Assembly: GCA_027924585.1 (NCBI GenBank)
Contig: BSBM01000904.1
Location: forward strand, 13,827,501-13,891,500
Length of the DNA stretch: 64,000 bases
Reading direction: 5' to 3'
From: Larix kaempferi
Lineage: Eukaryota > Streptophyta > Pinopsida > Pinales > Pinaceae
Both the position numbers and the translations under genes were made by a program. This document shows positions 12,421-24,910 of the stretch, piece after piece. The notes beneath the pieces are model-generated. The model was given only the letters and a program-made list of their open reading frames with translations. It was not told where the DNA came from and made no database searches. The first letter of the stretch is position 1, and every line of letters begins with the position of its first letter.

Positions 12421-15400
12421 GTATACCTTTGAAGGTTCAACACATTATTGAATTTTATAAGATATATATGTTGATTTTTTTGTAAGAATAATAAAAATCT
12501 CTTATGAACTCACATGTAATGACTGCATTGATATTCAGTGATTTTTTCAATATACAACAAATGGGTTTATTTATATTTTGTATGTTGAAAAAATAATATA
12601 GAATATATTATATGTTAAAAAAATAATAGAGAATATATCAATCTCTTAACATTTAATGAAATTTAAAATGAAAAAATTAGTTTGTTTTATTGATAAATTT
12701 GAAGAGACTAAAAATTGATGGCAAAATGGTAGCATGATAAAATTGTGTTTTCTTAATAAAAAGGAAAATGAAATGTTAGAATGAAAAAAAACAATTACCA
12801 AAATCTTTTAAAATTTATACATTTGACATCAAATTTACACTAAATAAGAAAACAAATGCACAAAACCCAAAACTATATATTACTTATTCAAAATAGTTTG
12901 AAAAATATTCTTTCTTGAGCTGAAATGTATATGATCTGAACATAATGCATGGTTGAATATAATGATCTGAACATAAGAAACTATTCTCCATTGGCAAATG
13001 AAGAACCCCGACAACTCTATATTTCCATATTTCCCACCATTGAATTCATTTTGAAATTGATGAGTTTCTATTTTCTGAACATGAAGTTAGCAGGTTAAAA
13101 GTCTAATGGAGTAGTTTGACAAGGAGCCACCACCGCTGCTAGTGTTGTGTGATAGATGTTTGAGTTGTTAAATTTTAGAACCCATGTTCTCATGGTAATG
13201 GTGCATGCTTGGAAAGGTGGTGACAAAGTTGTTATGTACCCTTGGTTGGGGACAAAGATTTATGCATAACTAAAGTTCTTTGGATAGGAACTTGGATTAG
13301 ACTTGGTAAATTTTATTAGATTTAGACATTGATAGTGTTGATGAAGTTAATGATTGGATGTAATCTTGGATGGGGTTGGAGGTAGTACTTCCATTCAAGG
13401 TTTGAAAATTGCTTTGTACTTTCCTTAGTTGGCTTAGAGTTGTCTAATGACTAGGGTTTTGGAAGACTTGGAAACTCATATGGTTTGGACAACTAGTTTT
13501 GCATTTGAGGTTGGTTGGAAGTAAACCCTTGATGGATGTCCACACATGAAGTTTGGTTTAAAGCTTGAACAATAATGAGAGGCATTATTTGAGAAGGGAT
13601 AATAACTGAGAGCTACAAGAAGGACCTAGTAGTTGAGACATCTGATATGTTGGTAGAGGTTGAGGAATCCTAATACTAATATTCATGGAGATGGAGGGTT
13701 GTTTCACAAGGATAATAAAGGGTTGAGTCCAAGCCTCTGTGGCCCTTGGTTGGCAAGGATTGGTTGAATAACTCCACTAGTGGGAATCCCATGATGGATA
13801 GGTTGAGGAGGAAGGGTAGGCCTCTACAATTTGAGATAGACAAGGCAAGTCACAAGGACAAGATCCTATAAAAGGTGACATGGGATGCAAGTGAGCATGA
13901 CGAAACATTAGGTTACTTCATGCTCTAAGCCTAGGGTTGGACAAAAAGAGAATAATGTTGGGCATAAGGATCTCTTTAAAAGTTGAGGCCTTTGGAAAAT
14001 TGGGCCACAACACAGTGGAGTTGTTTCATTAACAAATAATAGGGACAACATAGGTTGATATGTATGGAGAGATATATCAACGAGAGATGAAATGCATGGA
14101 GCTTTCATAATGGAAAGGTAAAATCCTAAGGTGGAAATACTTCAAAAAGTAGTTTGGGAGAAGGAAGAGGAGATGAAAGAGAAAATCTTCCACTTGTCAA
14201 GAGAGAAAGAACATCCCCAAGAGGAAAGAGTCAAAGGAATCCCTTCACTGGATCAGGGAAAGGGTTGATTAGAACTCCAATAGCTTATGAATAAAAAAGG
14301 AAGGGAACATCTAACAATGAGGTAAATGGATGAGGCAAAAGAATTTTAGCCCATCCCTTGACAAATGAAAGGGTTGAAGGGAACTCCCCAGTGGATTTGC
14401 TAGAGTGTAGGTGTGCTTGGGTCAACTAAAAAAGAAATAAGTGAATCCAATTTAGGAGGAAGAGGTAAGAAGACTACGTTCCAACCTAAGAGGCCAACCA
14501 ATGATAGGAGAGGAGCATGAAATGGGTAAGGGATAGCCCCTAGTGCATCAATCTAGCTTCCTACCAAACAAAGTAAGCTTAGTTAAGATGACTAGTCTAG
14601 GTGGAGGTGAAGATGCCACCCCATTTTTAGATGAATCCATGAAAACTAGGAAGGGAATAGAAGGAGAGGACTACTAAGTTAATTAAGGTCTTAATATCCT
14701 TAATGTCCTATTGCTGTTATGCACTAAAATGAGATTTAGAGTAAGTTAACTTATATAAGCAAATTAACTAAACTAAGCCAGTAAAAGAAGCAAACTAAAC
14801 TAGGCTTATTTACCACTAGTTAAGTGGTCTACTTAAACTATGTAATTCAAAGCTAAATTTGAAAAATAAAGATGTAAAATTAAAACAAAAACGTTAAACT
14901 TTCCCTCGAAAATTGATGCACACATCAAACAACAAATAATAGAGTTTATTCTCGCTTTATTTTGGTATTCAAGCAATGGGAATGAAAAGAAAAAGGTGAA
15001 TTGATTGATAGATGAGGAATATTTGGGTATGAGGCCCAACAATGCCGAAGTAGCCATTGGAAGCTAACCCAAATGGGAAACTATGTGACCAAAAGTGATC
15101 AACTACAACACGAGACTAAGGCAAAGGCAATGGGAGACATAATGACCCGAAATTAGTCAAGCAAGGTCCTAATACTAGTTTAGGTTCCCCTAGTAATATA
15201 TTTTGATCATTAGAGGAACATTTAACGGTGAATACTCCAATGCTTTTGAGTTCACCATATCAATTTGTAGGAGTCATTGTTATCGTCTTAGCCCAAGTAT
15301 TGGTATAGCTAATGCATGATACAAAACTCTACACAAAGTGTTCATGCATGGAGAATATACAAGGCAAATTCTATATGTCATGACATATGGATCGCTAATA

Positions 15401-15844
15401 CGAAATGCAAATTCCATATACTAAACATCCCTAAAAATCCCCTTTTATTTATATCAACTTCTTTCTCGCTTTTGTCATATGCTCTTTATCCATGTGACTT
15501 AATCTCACAATTTTGATTACACTTTGTTGTAATGGAAAAGTGTAGTGGACTTAACATCATCCCTCTGGGTAGCTGAGGCAAAAATAAAGCCCAAATTGAA
15601 ACCCATCTTTTACACTTCAAAATTGAAAAGCAATCTATGAAGAGGAAGTTGTACATTACAACAAACACGACTGCAAATTTGCAAAGAAATCAAGGTTGAC
15701 TCTCCGTAAAATGCAATCATCTTTAGTATGAGAGTAACAATAATATGTAATGGACTTTTTCATATATCTAGTCTTGGTTTCACTATTAATGTTCATGTTC
15801 TTACGGTTTTGTATTGACTCCCAAGAAATTTTGTATCCTTGTAT

Positions 15845-16062
15845 GCTAAGAGAAAAAATGTTTAAGGTCTTGTTCTGTGTGTATAGTGAATGTAGAGTTC
15901 AATTATATTTAAAATTATTTATCAAATTTTCTTTCATGGGAAACAAAAGGTAAAAAGATATAACGACGACTTTAAAACAACATAATTAAAAGCAACATGT
16001 TTATATTATTTGTGTTAGTCTTATTTTTCTAATACTGAAAGGGCCTTGATGTTGAAAGGAAA
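15845..16062. repeat. Left copy of a 200-bp direct repeat flanking the solo LTR
   Basis: TATTTAAAATTATTTATCAA, TTTTCTTTCATG and AAAAGCAACATGTTT recur in the same order at about 17735-17930, on the far side of the solo LTR. The flanking DNA was therefore duplicated and the LTR inserted at the end of one copy. Confidence 0.8.
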
Positions 16063-16067
16063 TTGGA

Positions 16068-17593
16068 TGTAACGTACCTCGCGCTACATATACACACAAT
16101 TACAATGTAATACCATGAAAATAAAAATGTTCTATTAAGCATCTAATTGACAACTTCATATCTACATTAGTTGGCCCATAAACATAAATTAATGCTTTGG
16201 CAGCAAGAAGCATGCCATCTGTGCCCGGAATAGACATATCATAGCTTGCAGAGTCAAACAACACAACACAACCCAACTGTATTCATACAAAAGACTCACA
16301 ATCAGGCATTCAAACTTCATAACCAGGTTTATGCCTATCATGCTATGAACAATACATGAACCATCCATTCATCATTAAGGTTGTGTCAGGATCAACATAT
16401 ATGAGGTACATAAATGAAGTATAAGCCATGCATCTTTCACATATAAGATTCCTAATGCAGATACCTCATGCAATTGAAGGAAACATCGTTCATGAATACA
16501 GGCTTCTACACAGGCTTAAGCATAACATTATCATGGCTTACATTTAATTACTCTTTCATTCAACAATTTGAACATAACAAACAGAATAAATCATGTGAAC
16601 ATTGTAATTCATCCACAAATACACTTATCTAAAATTCACATAAAGGTGGCAACTGGCTGCATGTGAGCCATGCTCCACCCAACCTTATAACTTGTCCAGC
16701 CTTTACTATTTCATCTCCCAAGTTCACCCCCGAGCCGAGATCGAGAAATTAACCACAAGGTGTCTCACCACCCCCCTCAACACACTCACAGACTCAAAGG
16801 TAGAAGTAACAAAGATACAGGGTTCAACAAATAGTAGTTTGGTAACCAATTCCTTGTCAATTCCGCAATTGACCCACCTGAGTTCCTTCCCAAAACGCAC
16901 AGTGATACACTTCACTGCAAGCTTCGGGATTCCCTCTGGGTCTCATGCATAATTGCCAACTAAATGGTGTAAGCAACCAAGGAAATCATGGCCAAGACAG
17001 TTTAACTCAACAACTCGGGTTCATGTTCGTCACCCGGATTCTTTCCCAGGTTTTCCACACATCTTATTCATTCCGCAGACACTATACAGGTTCTCCCCCA
17101 TACGTCCGTGTCCTCTGCGTCTCCTCTCATTCCCCCACGACCCTCCCACACTCCCCTGACCGTCTGTAGCATCAGCATGCCCCACTTCTGCATGGCTCAC
17201 CAAGGTAACCCTGTGTCCTCTTTAGGCCCCCACATGGTTGTCCCCAAAGGCACACGTTACCCCTTCATCCTTAAGCAAGATTAATCACTTATCAACAATA
17301 TTAATATTCAATAATATTTAATTATTAAATATTCCTCATTTAAGTTTATGGCTTAGGAATGTGGGTTTTGGATTTATCATAAGGTTTATAAAACAAGGGT
17401 TTAGGGAACAAGGTACATAGGTCAACCTTACCCCCTCACAACCCTCGATTAATATCTGAATCTCCTCTTTAATGTATTGCTCCTCATGTAGCCAGCGGGT
17501 ATTTGTATTAAAATATTATCAGGCTATGTACATACTCATAGCCAAAATGTTCAAGTTACAATAACAACTCTAATCTGGTCCAGGGGTGTTACA
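16068..17593 (-). mobile_element. Solo LTR, 1526 bp, Gypsy-like
   Basis: The termini are TGTAACG at 16068 and GTTACA at 17593, so TGTAAC and GTTACA form a perfect 6-bp inverted end. The 5-bp target duplication TTGGA lies at 16063-16067 and 17594-17598. Read on the minus strand the element opens TGTAACACCCC, a start often seen in plant Gypsy LTRs, hence the strand call. There is no internal coding region, so it is a solo LTR left by LTR-LTR recombination. Family is not determined. Confidence 0.8.
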
Positions 17594-17624
17594 TTGGAGA
17601 TTACTAAAAACTCAGATAATCCTT

Positions 17625-17935
17625 TCAAGATCTAAAGTTGTAATTATCTCTATAAATTTGTGCACAACATATCGTAGGACTTGTCTTGTTTTATGTGTTC
17701 TAATTATCTCTATAAATTTGTGCATCAACATATTGTAGGATTTGTTTTGTGTTATGTGTATAATGAACATAGAATCCAATTATATTTAAAATTATTTATC
17801 AAATTTTCTTTCATGAGAAAATGTAAAAATATATAATTAAGTTTTTAAAACAACAAATAAAAGCAACATGTTTGTATTTTTTGTATTAGTCTCAAGTTTG
17901 CTAACATTGAATGTGAAGAACCTCTAGGAATTAAT
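17625..17935. repeat. 62-bp tandem pair plus right copy of the 200-bp direct repeat
   Basis: TAATTATCTCTATAAATTTG occurs at about 17640 and 17701. It runs into the right-hand copy (about 17735-17930) of the repeat described at 15845-16062. Confidence 0.75.
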
Positions 17936-18089
17936 TAATGAAAATGTACGATATATCACAAATAATAGAACACAAGAGATTTATTGATCGCGGGCCACTT
18001 CGAGGGGGCAACCTCCTTTGAGCAAGCTCAATCCAAATAACTCGTGGATGCCTTCATTGGCCTCAACACGTACTTATATACTAAGTCTA

Positions 18090-18300
18090 TGCGTCCAATA
18101 CTATGAATCAAGACCATGGAACATATAATACTACGGAACGACTTACAAAGCGTATGCGTCAAAAACTATGGATCAATACCAAGGAACATATAATATTATG
18201 GGATAATGCAAACTATGGATCTACCATGGAACATATAATACTATGGGATAACGCAAACTATGGATCAATACCATGGAACATATAATACTACGGGATGACT
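18090..18300. repeat. Minisatellite, units of about 40-45 bp
   Basis: There are four or five degenerate copies of a unit containing AACTATGGATCAATACCA, GGAACATATAATACTA and GGGATAACGCA. Their combined reading frame is open over 60 codons only because the unit lacks stops, so I do not call a gene. Confidence 0.8.
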
Positions 18301-18810
18301 TACAAAAGCATATGTGTGCAACAACAATATACTAACAAAGTAAAGAGAAGGGTTGACACGGGTTCCTAACATCGAGCTGGCCTTGATTTCCAAAGCGACA
18401 TACTAGGAGTTATGAAATACAATATACCAAGTAGGCCAATTTTAGGGACCTTAGCAGTGATTCATGTGGAATTAAGCATGCCACTGTGGTTTGGTAAACT
18501 TGGATTAAGAAGGCATGAGATATAGAGAAAAATATATACCCCGTCACAATTACATGTTAACTTGCAACTTGAAAGGGAACAAAATAATCTTCATGGGTAA
18601 AAACTGTATGTGACAATAAATCCTAATGGAAATTTTGAAAATTAAACCTGCAACAACTAGAAAACAGATGCAAGAAGTTTGGAAAACTTCACACCTAACC
18701 TGGAAATATCACCAATAAAATATTTGGAACTTAGAATAACATTTTAAACATGGGCAATCTAGATAGAAAAACAATTATTAATCTTGTCTCATTAATAATA
18801 TAAGATAGTT

Positions 18811-19205
18811 GATGGGCAATAGCTTCATTGGTGAGGAGGTAGATGTTTCAATCTTCCCACCCACAATCAAATCTCTAATAAAACATGCATGAACTAATTG
18901 ACGGACTCTTCATGAACTAATAGTTGGCGAACCAATTGTTGGGCTCCATGTGAGCATTGTTGACATAGCCTTGTCTCATTGGAGAATCTAGTTTACCCTG
19001 GGTATCATTGAGGGGCAATAGCTTCATTGGTGAGGAGGTAGGTGTTTCAATCTCCCAATCCAAGATCAAATCTTCAGTGAAACATGCATAAACTAATTTT
19101 GAGCTCTTCATGAACCAATTGTTGGGTTACATGTGAGCATTGTTGACATGGCCTTGTGCCATTGAAGATCTAGTTTACCTTAGGTACCATCGTTGAAATG
19201 AGAGG
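18811..19205. repeat. 200-bp tandem dimer with tRNA-like box A motif
   Basis: The units begin at 18811 and 19011 with GGGCAATAGCTTCATTGGTG and share GTGAGCATTGTTGACAT and GTTTACC. The TAGCTTCATTGG motif resembles a Pol III A box and a weaker B-like motif follows, so a dimeric tRNA-derived SINE relic is possible but unproven. No gene seen in the rest of 17.9-21.7 kb. Confidence 0.6.
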
Positions 19206-19959
19206 AAGTGCTAGGTTTCTAGAGATAGATATTCTAAGTTTTTTATTATATAATCAATACAATATTACTTGGAGTTTGGTTAAATTTACTTTATCAAAAA
19301 AATATTAAAATTTCTATAAAAATCGTAGTCATGTTTAAAAACATTTATGAGCAAACCCAAAAAGAAGAATTGTTAAAATGAACAAAAATATGCAATCACA
19401 ATGCAAATACACCCTTCAACATGGCAGAAGTTTCTGCCTTCCTATCAGATTTGGCTCTTCAAATCTTCACCAGAATGGTCTCCTACAAAGATATGGACTC
19501 TCGCTTTGGAATTCAAAGGAATATGTTACAAATATGCAGGGGAATTTGGTGTGACCAATTTATCATGCCAGATATGTGACCTATAATATATATATGCAAC
19601 TTGATTTTTTATTTATTACATTATACACTTTCAACCAAAAAAATCAATCATAAGCGTATTTCGAAGGCATTTAATGACACTCGCACCAAAAAAAGGAAGT
19701 GGTACCAATAGCGAGAAAAGATTAAATAATGATACCAAACAAATGCTGAAGAGAATACAGGTTGAATGGATAACGAAAACAGCTATAGAAGATTGTCAAC
19801 AAACCATAATTTGTTTCAAATGAAAAAACGCATCCTTGAAATTACAAATAAAACAGAGAATCTTTCCACTGAAAGTGTCAAAACTCCACTGCCTTAATAA
19901 CAAACCCCATTGCTTGTAAGAAGCCCACAATAAGGTAGATATCCACACACAAATGATTT

Positions 19960-20135
19960 CCTATCCGTTAAAAATGGTTAATTAAGTCAAATTAAGTCAA
20001 CAACCACTATCAAAAAAGGAACGAAGTCATTCTTGATTCAGAACTCGTTTCCTATCCGTTAAAAATGGTTAATTAAGTCAACAACCACTGTCAAAAAAGG
20101 AACGAAGTCATTCTTGATTCAGAACTCGTTTGTTT
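19960..20135. repeat. Tandem duplication, about 80-bp unit
   Basis: CCTATCCGTTAAAAATGG occurs at about 19960 and 20050. Both copies continue to GGAACGAAGTCATTCTTGAT. The copies are nearly identical, apart from a small internal AATTAAGTC duplication in the first. Confidence 0.85.
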
Positions 20136-21713
20136 CACAAAACGATTGGTGGTCTCCAAATATTCAGTATATATATCATTTTCCTCCAACATTAGCCATT
20201 TCTCATTACTACATAACAAATTCAATGGTTTACCAAACTATATATTACAACACATTCCAAGTTAATTTCCTTGGGAAGTCATCTTGCAGAGCCTAACAAA
20301 TGCATTTCCACTGCTCTAAAAATTAATAACCATGGACCTGAAATGGACGACCAATCAATGTGGTCAATCTCTCCAGCAAACAATTTCAACTTAATCAAAG
20401 GTTGAATATTTTCCACAAATTTGCCAATGGAGCCTCGGTTTACTGGCGAAGTCAATAAAGTAAAAATATCCACCAGGGTTCTGTTCTCCAAGAGAGTTTA
20501 CCCCACCCAAATAGCATGTTTCAAAAGGGGACGAGGTTGGGTGCAAATCCAAGCTGCTTTTGACAAAATAGATACCCCTCAGACCCGGCACCTAACCTGA
20601 AAGAAGTCCTTTCTGGAAGCAACTCCCAAAAAAAACAATTTCCACAAATTTATACTTCAAGCTCCCTATTTATCTTTCAGGGCCGTTTCACATTGACTGA
20701 CTCGTGACACTGGATTACGTTATAGTAACTTCTGCAGACTATGTTGACATATACAGTTATATTTTCTTGAAGTATATCGCAAGCTTTTACGAAACAGCCA
20801 AACTCCATGATTTCTGGTCGTGCGATTTGACATTAAAATTAAAGAAATCATGAACAGAGAAATGTTGTCCAAAATGGCCTACTTTCATTCATCAGGTTGT
20901 CCAAAATGGCCCTTCAGTTTAATAAATTACAGCAGTAAGGCTTTTACAGGCTTGAAGAAATGATCATGTTCACAAACAAACATGCGCCAGTGCTATCACA
21001 AAACACTATACATTGTTTAACAAAAAACGATTTTTGAAATAGCAGCTAGGAAGCTACACTTTGCACAAATGATTCATCAACAAATAGAGAATAATACTTC
21101 TAAACCTTAACTAGAAGAAAGAATACAATGCTTCTTGCAAACGGGCCGTTTGCAAGGAAAAGAATAAAATATGGGCTTGATGTCACATCAATTAAAACAA
21201 TACTAATGACATGGAATGGGTTAACCTACACACAGTTGCCATTTACTAGCTAAATAATCTGGGATGAAATGATAAAATATGCATCTCAATGCTACCTATC
21301 TTGGAAAAAAATAATACAGACTCCAGAAAGGACATGTACAATGCAGCAGCTACTCTCTTTTTGGGTATTAAGAGCAGCATTTCCTTTGGAGTACTGAAAG
21401 ATAAATTCCATTACAACTAAAGATTATATCTCTCGACGATATACAGACTCCAGATGAAGGCCCTTTGTTTGAATAGACTGATACAAGTACGAAAATTTAC
21501 CATCAACAAAGCTCGCTACCTCTCTTCAAGTAGCCATTTTAACTCTGTTTGAAAATCAAAGATTACCATCATGCTATCTCATAAACAACAGCTATCATCA
21601 TTGGATCCCCATGCTCTCCCACATGAAATATAGATGCCAAGAGTGATTTGAAACAGCTGAGGAGTTCCTTCCATCAATCTCAGCTACACCATTGGCATAA
21701 ACTAGTTACTAAA

Positions 21714-24700
21714 CTACTGTTTTGTTGCCCCACCTAGCTCAATATCTTTTATAGCATTGGTCTCAAATCCACTCTTCAGTAGACTGACATCCTCCTCTGT
21801 AAAATTAGCTTCTTTCACAGGCATCATGGATAAGCTTTTTGCACTGGCTTGTTTTGCAACCTCAACTGCCCAACTATAAATTATCATGCCGACGACAGCA
21901 ACAGACATCCCCATTATATTTTTGAAAGTCAATGCTGAATCAAAAAGCAGCCAACCCAGTACAAGAACACAAACAGTTTTCATGTGACCCAAAACCTGAA
22001 ATGAAACTGCTGAGAAACGTCCAATGCAGAGATACTGGCTCAGGTTGCAGAACACAGCGAGAATGCATGAAAGGAGTATAAAAATCTGCAGAATGTTCAA
22101 TAAATATATTTAATCAAACACCTTTGTTTCCAATAAGGGAGATAATTACGAAACCGTTTGAATTTGAGGTTTCAGTAGACTAAATATTTGCTAGTAGAAA
22201 CTTACAATTGCACCAGATGAGAATTTGTAGTCTAACAAGTTGCGCCCATTTAGATAATAGTCTGCAAAAGGGCCGAATACTAAAAGAGATGCAGCCTGTA
22301 TAGGAGCAGTCTTGCTTAGGAGATCAAAGGATCCAATATTGTACTTCTTTTGTAAGGAGCCAATTGACTGCAAAAGAAAAAATTAAACTTATCAATAGTT
22401 GGTATCCAAAGGCAAAGAACAGACATGAGAAAATATGGAGTTTAAAAGCATGGAATATATTCAAGCAATTTAACAAATTACCACAGGAAAGACGAGAATT
22501 AGGTCACTCTTACAGTCAGAGAGTACGTGCAATTCTAGTTTTAAATTTTCTGCCTACATGCTTTATTGTAATCTAGGAATTAAACTTGTCAATAGTTGGT
22601 ATCCAAAGGCAAAGAACCGACATGAGAAAATATGGAGTTTACAGGCATGGAATATATTCAAGCAATTTAACAAATTACCACAGGAAAGACGAGAATTAGG
22701 TCACTCTTACAGTCAGAGAGTACGTGTAATTCTTACAATCCTAGATTACAATAAAGCATGTAGGCATAAAATTTAAAACTAGAAATCAGAAGATGAACAT
22801 TAACATCATTTCTGGAAATTGAGATCAAACACAAGAGTTTCAGATAAACAATAATTTTAATTCCTGCTGATGTTAAACCATTTGTATGATCGTATTTAAA
22901 GAAATGAATTCTAGTCACGTTTAAGCCAATGTTCATTGTATCAAGAAAAGATATCCCTTTTCCTGTTTATCCCTCAGCACATCCTCAAATAAGGAATAGA
23001 AACGTGATGAAATAATGGCTAACCATGCTTATAAATACAGCATTTTAGCATACCCACTCATGCTTTCCTCACAATCAACCTAACAAGTCTTCCGGACTAC
23101 CCTTTAGAGACTGCAGGTGAAAAGATCTCTCTGGTGTTAGCTTCAGCGCATCCACAAAGAAGAAATATATCAAGAACCATTACATGCTCACATAAAAAAA
23201 AAGGTGGTGGCCAGTAAATTAGTAATTCACTGAACGCTAATATACACAAAATTACAATAAATTTTACCCCTCTGTCAACATCTCAAGTAAAGTGTAGCTA
23301 AGGAAACACTTGTATGAAATGTGGAGGCAGGGTTGGGGTTAAAGGCAAAACGATATAAACTTATAAAGAGTCGTATCCAAAGGCAAATAACTGACACAGT
23401 AAGATATAGAATTACAAGCCTTCATGGCCATCCTATAGAGACTGGAGATGAAAAAGCTCTGGTGTTTGCTTCAGTGCATCCACAAAGAAGTAAGATCTCA
23501 AGAACCATTACAATTCTGAATTTACATGTCACATAAGGCACAGGGTGATCAGTAATTCACTGAACACCAATCTACACAAAATTATGATCAATTTTACTAC
23601 TCCATCGGCATCTTAAAGTAAAGTGTTGCTAAAGAGACAATTGTTAAAGGTCTGAGAGTAAAATATGCATACATATTACAGACAATCTGCTTGTAGTAGA
23701 AGATTGCTCCCAAAATACGGATATGGATATGCAAAACTTTTAGAAAGTTTTGGAATCCATATGTTCAGATACAACACATAAAAATAAATATAAAAATACA
23801 TATATGCAAATATCATGAAACATATAAGATACTATTCCTAATTTTGGCAATATGACCAAAATGATTGAACTTCTATCAATATGAAGACACAGGTAAACAA
23901 TATATACAAAATGACTGTCTCATCACCAGAGTCTATAAATCATCATCAATGGCAATCACTTTATCTTTTGTCAAATAAATCTATGTCTTCATCTTCATCA
24001 TCTCTGTATTGAATTTTTACATTATTAATAATTTAATAATCTCTGGGGGGGGCAAGAATATTGGAAGCCAAGGCATAATTAGACCTGATGCAGAAGCTCC
24101 ATTCAAAGAAATCCCTTCATGAAATTACACTCTAAACCCTTAAAATCACCCTTCAAAAAATCTATACACGAAAGAGATCAAATACAGATCAAAATGTTGC
24201 AAACTTGGTGTGAAATTTATAGTTGTGTTTCTTTATTTTGTTAGGTGGAGAATCTGTATCTCAACAGGCATCCATGTAGAAGTCTGTTAACACCCAGAAT
24301 GAGCCTTGGGTGAAATGTTCAGGAGCAAAGGACCTGTAACCACTTCAACTCTTCTTCCTTTGGGTTGGTTCGTGCCATCACCAGAGAGGTATCCCTATCT
24401 CTGCTTACGACCTATGGATTGAATCAATGAAAGCAAGCTTGGGTCACTAAGCAGATAAAGCACACCAAAAGTAAAAAACCAGCAACTTTGGGAAGTATCC
24501 AGGAATATAGCGCCTGCCATCGAGGTCATGGAGTTAGACATGGAATAAAACAAGTGTATGTTTGGAGATCAAGAATTCTAACGAGGCATCTGCACTGGAT
24601 GAATCTCACCAGATCGATATGTCCTAAACCCTATGATCAATACTAGATACACAGCCCTATCCTGGTTGCTCAAAATCTAATTAAAGGGGAAACTTCCTGT

Positions 24701-24857
24701 ATCCTAGAAACCCTCAGGGTCATGAACAACTGCTCAGATTTGCATCAGCTTCATTAAAACCAGCATAGATCCATCTTAAATCCATCTTAACTCTGAAATT
24801 GAGATGCAAATCTCTCAGTGCTTAAAAGATCCCAAGTTAAGATGGATCTATGCGGGT

Positions 24858-24910
<53 letters not shown>

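Larger units (their letters stand above)
9005..16062. other. Repeat-rich intergenic DNA, no gene recognised
   Basis: There are no open frames of gene-like length or content. The stretch holds several local duplications: a 38-bp pair at 9882-9958, a complex array at 10440-10985, diverged copies at 11230-11620, 11710-11880 and 12040-12400. A purine-rich segment at 13.1-14.7 kb has stops in all frames and no recognisable domain; it may be a decayed transposon. Confidence 0.6.

Noticed and set aside
13100-14700. Purine-rich stretch considered as a decayed LINE ORF1 or exon cluster
   Set aside because: No frame keeps more than short pieces, and I could find no knuckle, DUF4283 or endonuclease motif.
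20279-20591. Minus-strand open frames of 66-70 codons downstream of UXT
   Set aside because: They overlap in different frames, match no family I recognise and have no splice-consistent neighbours.
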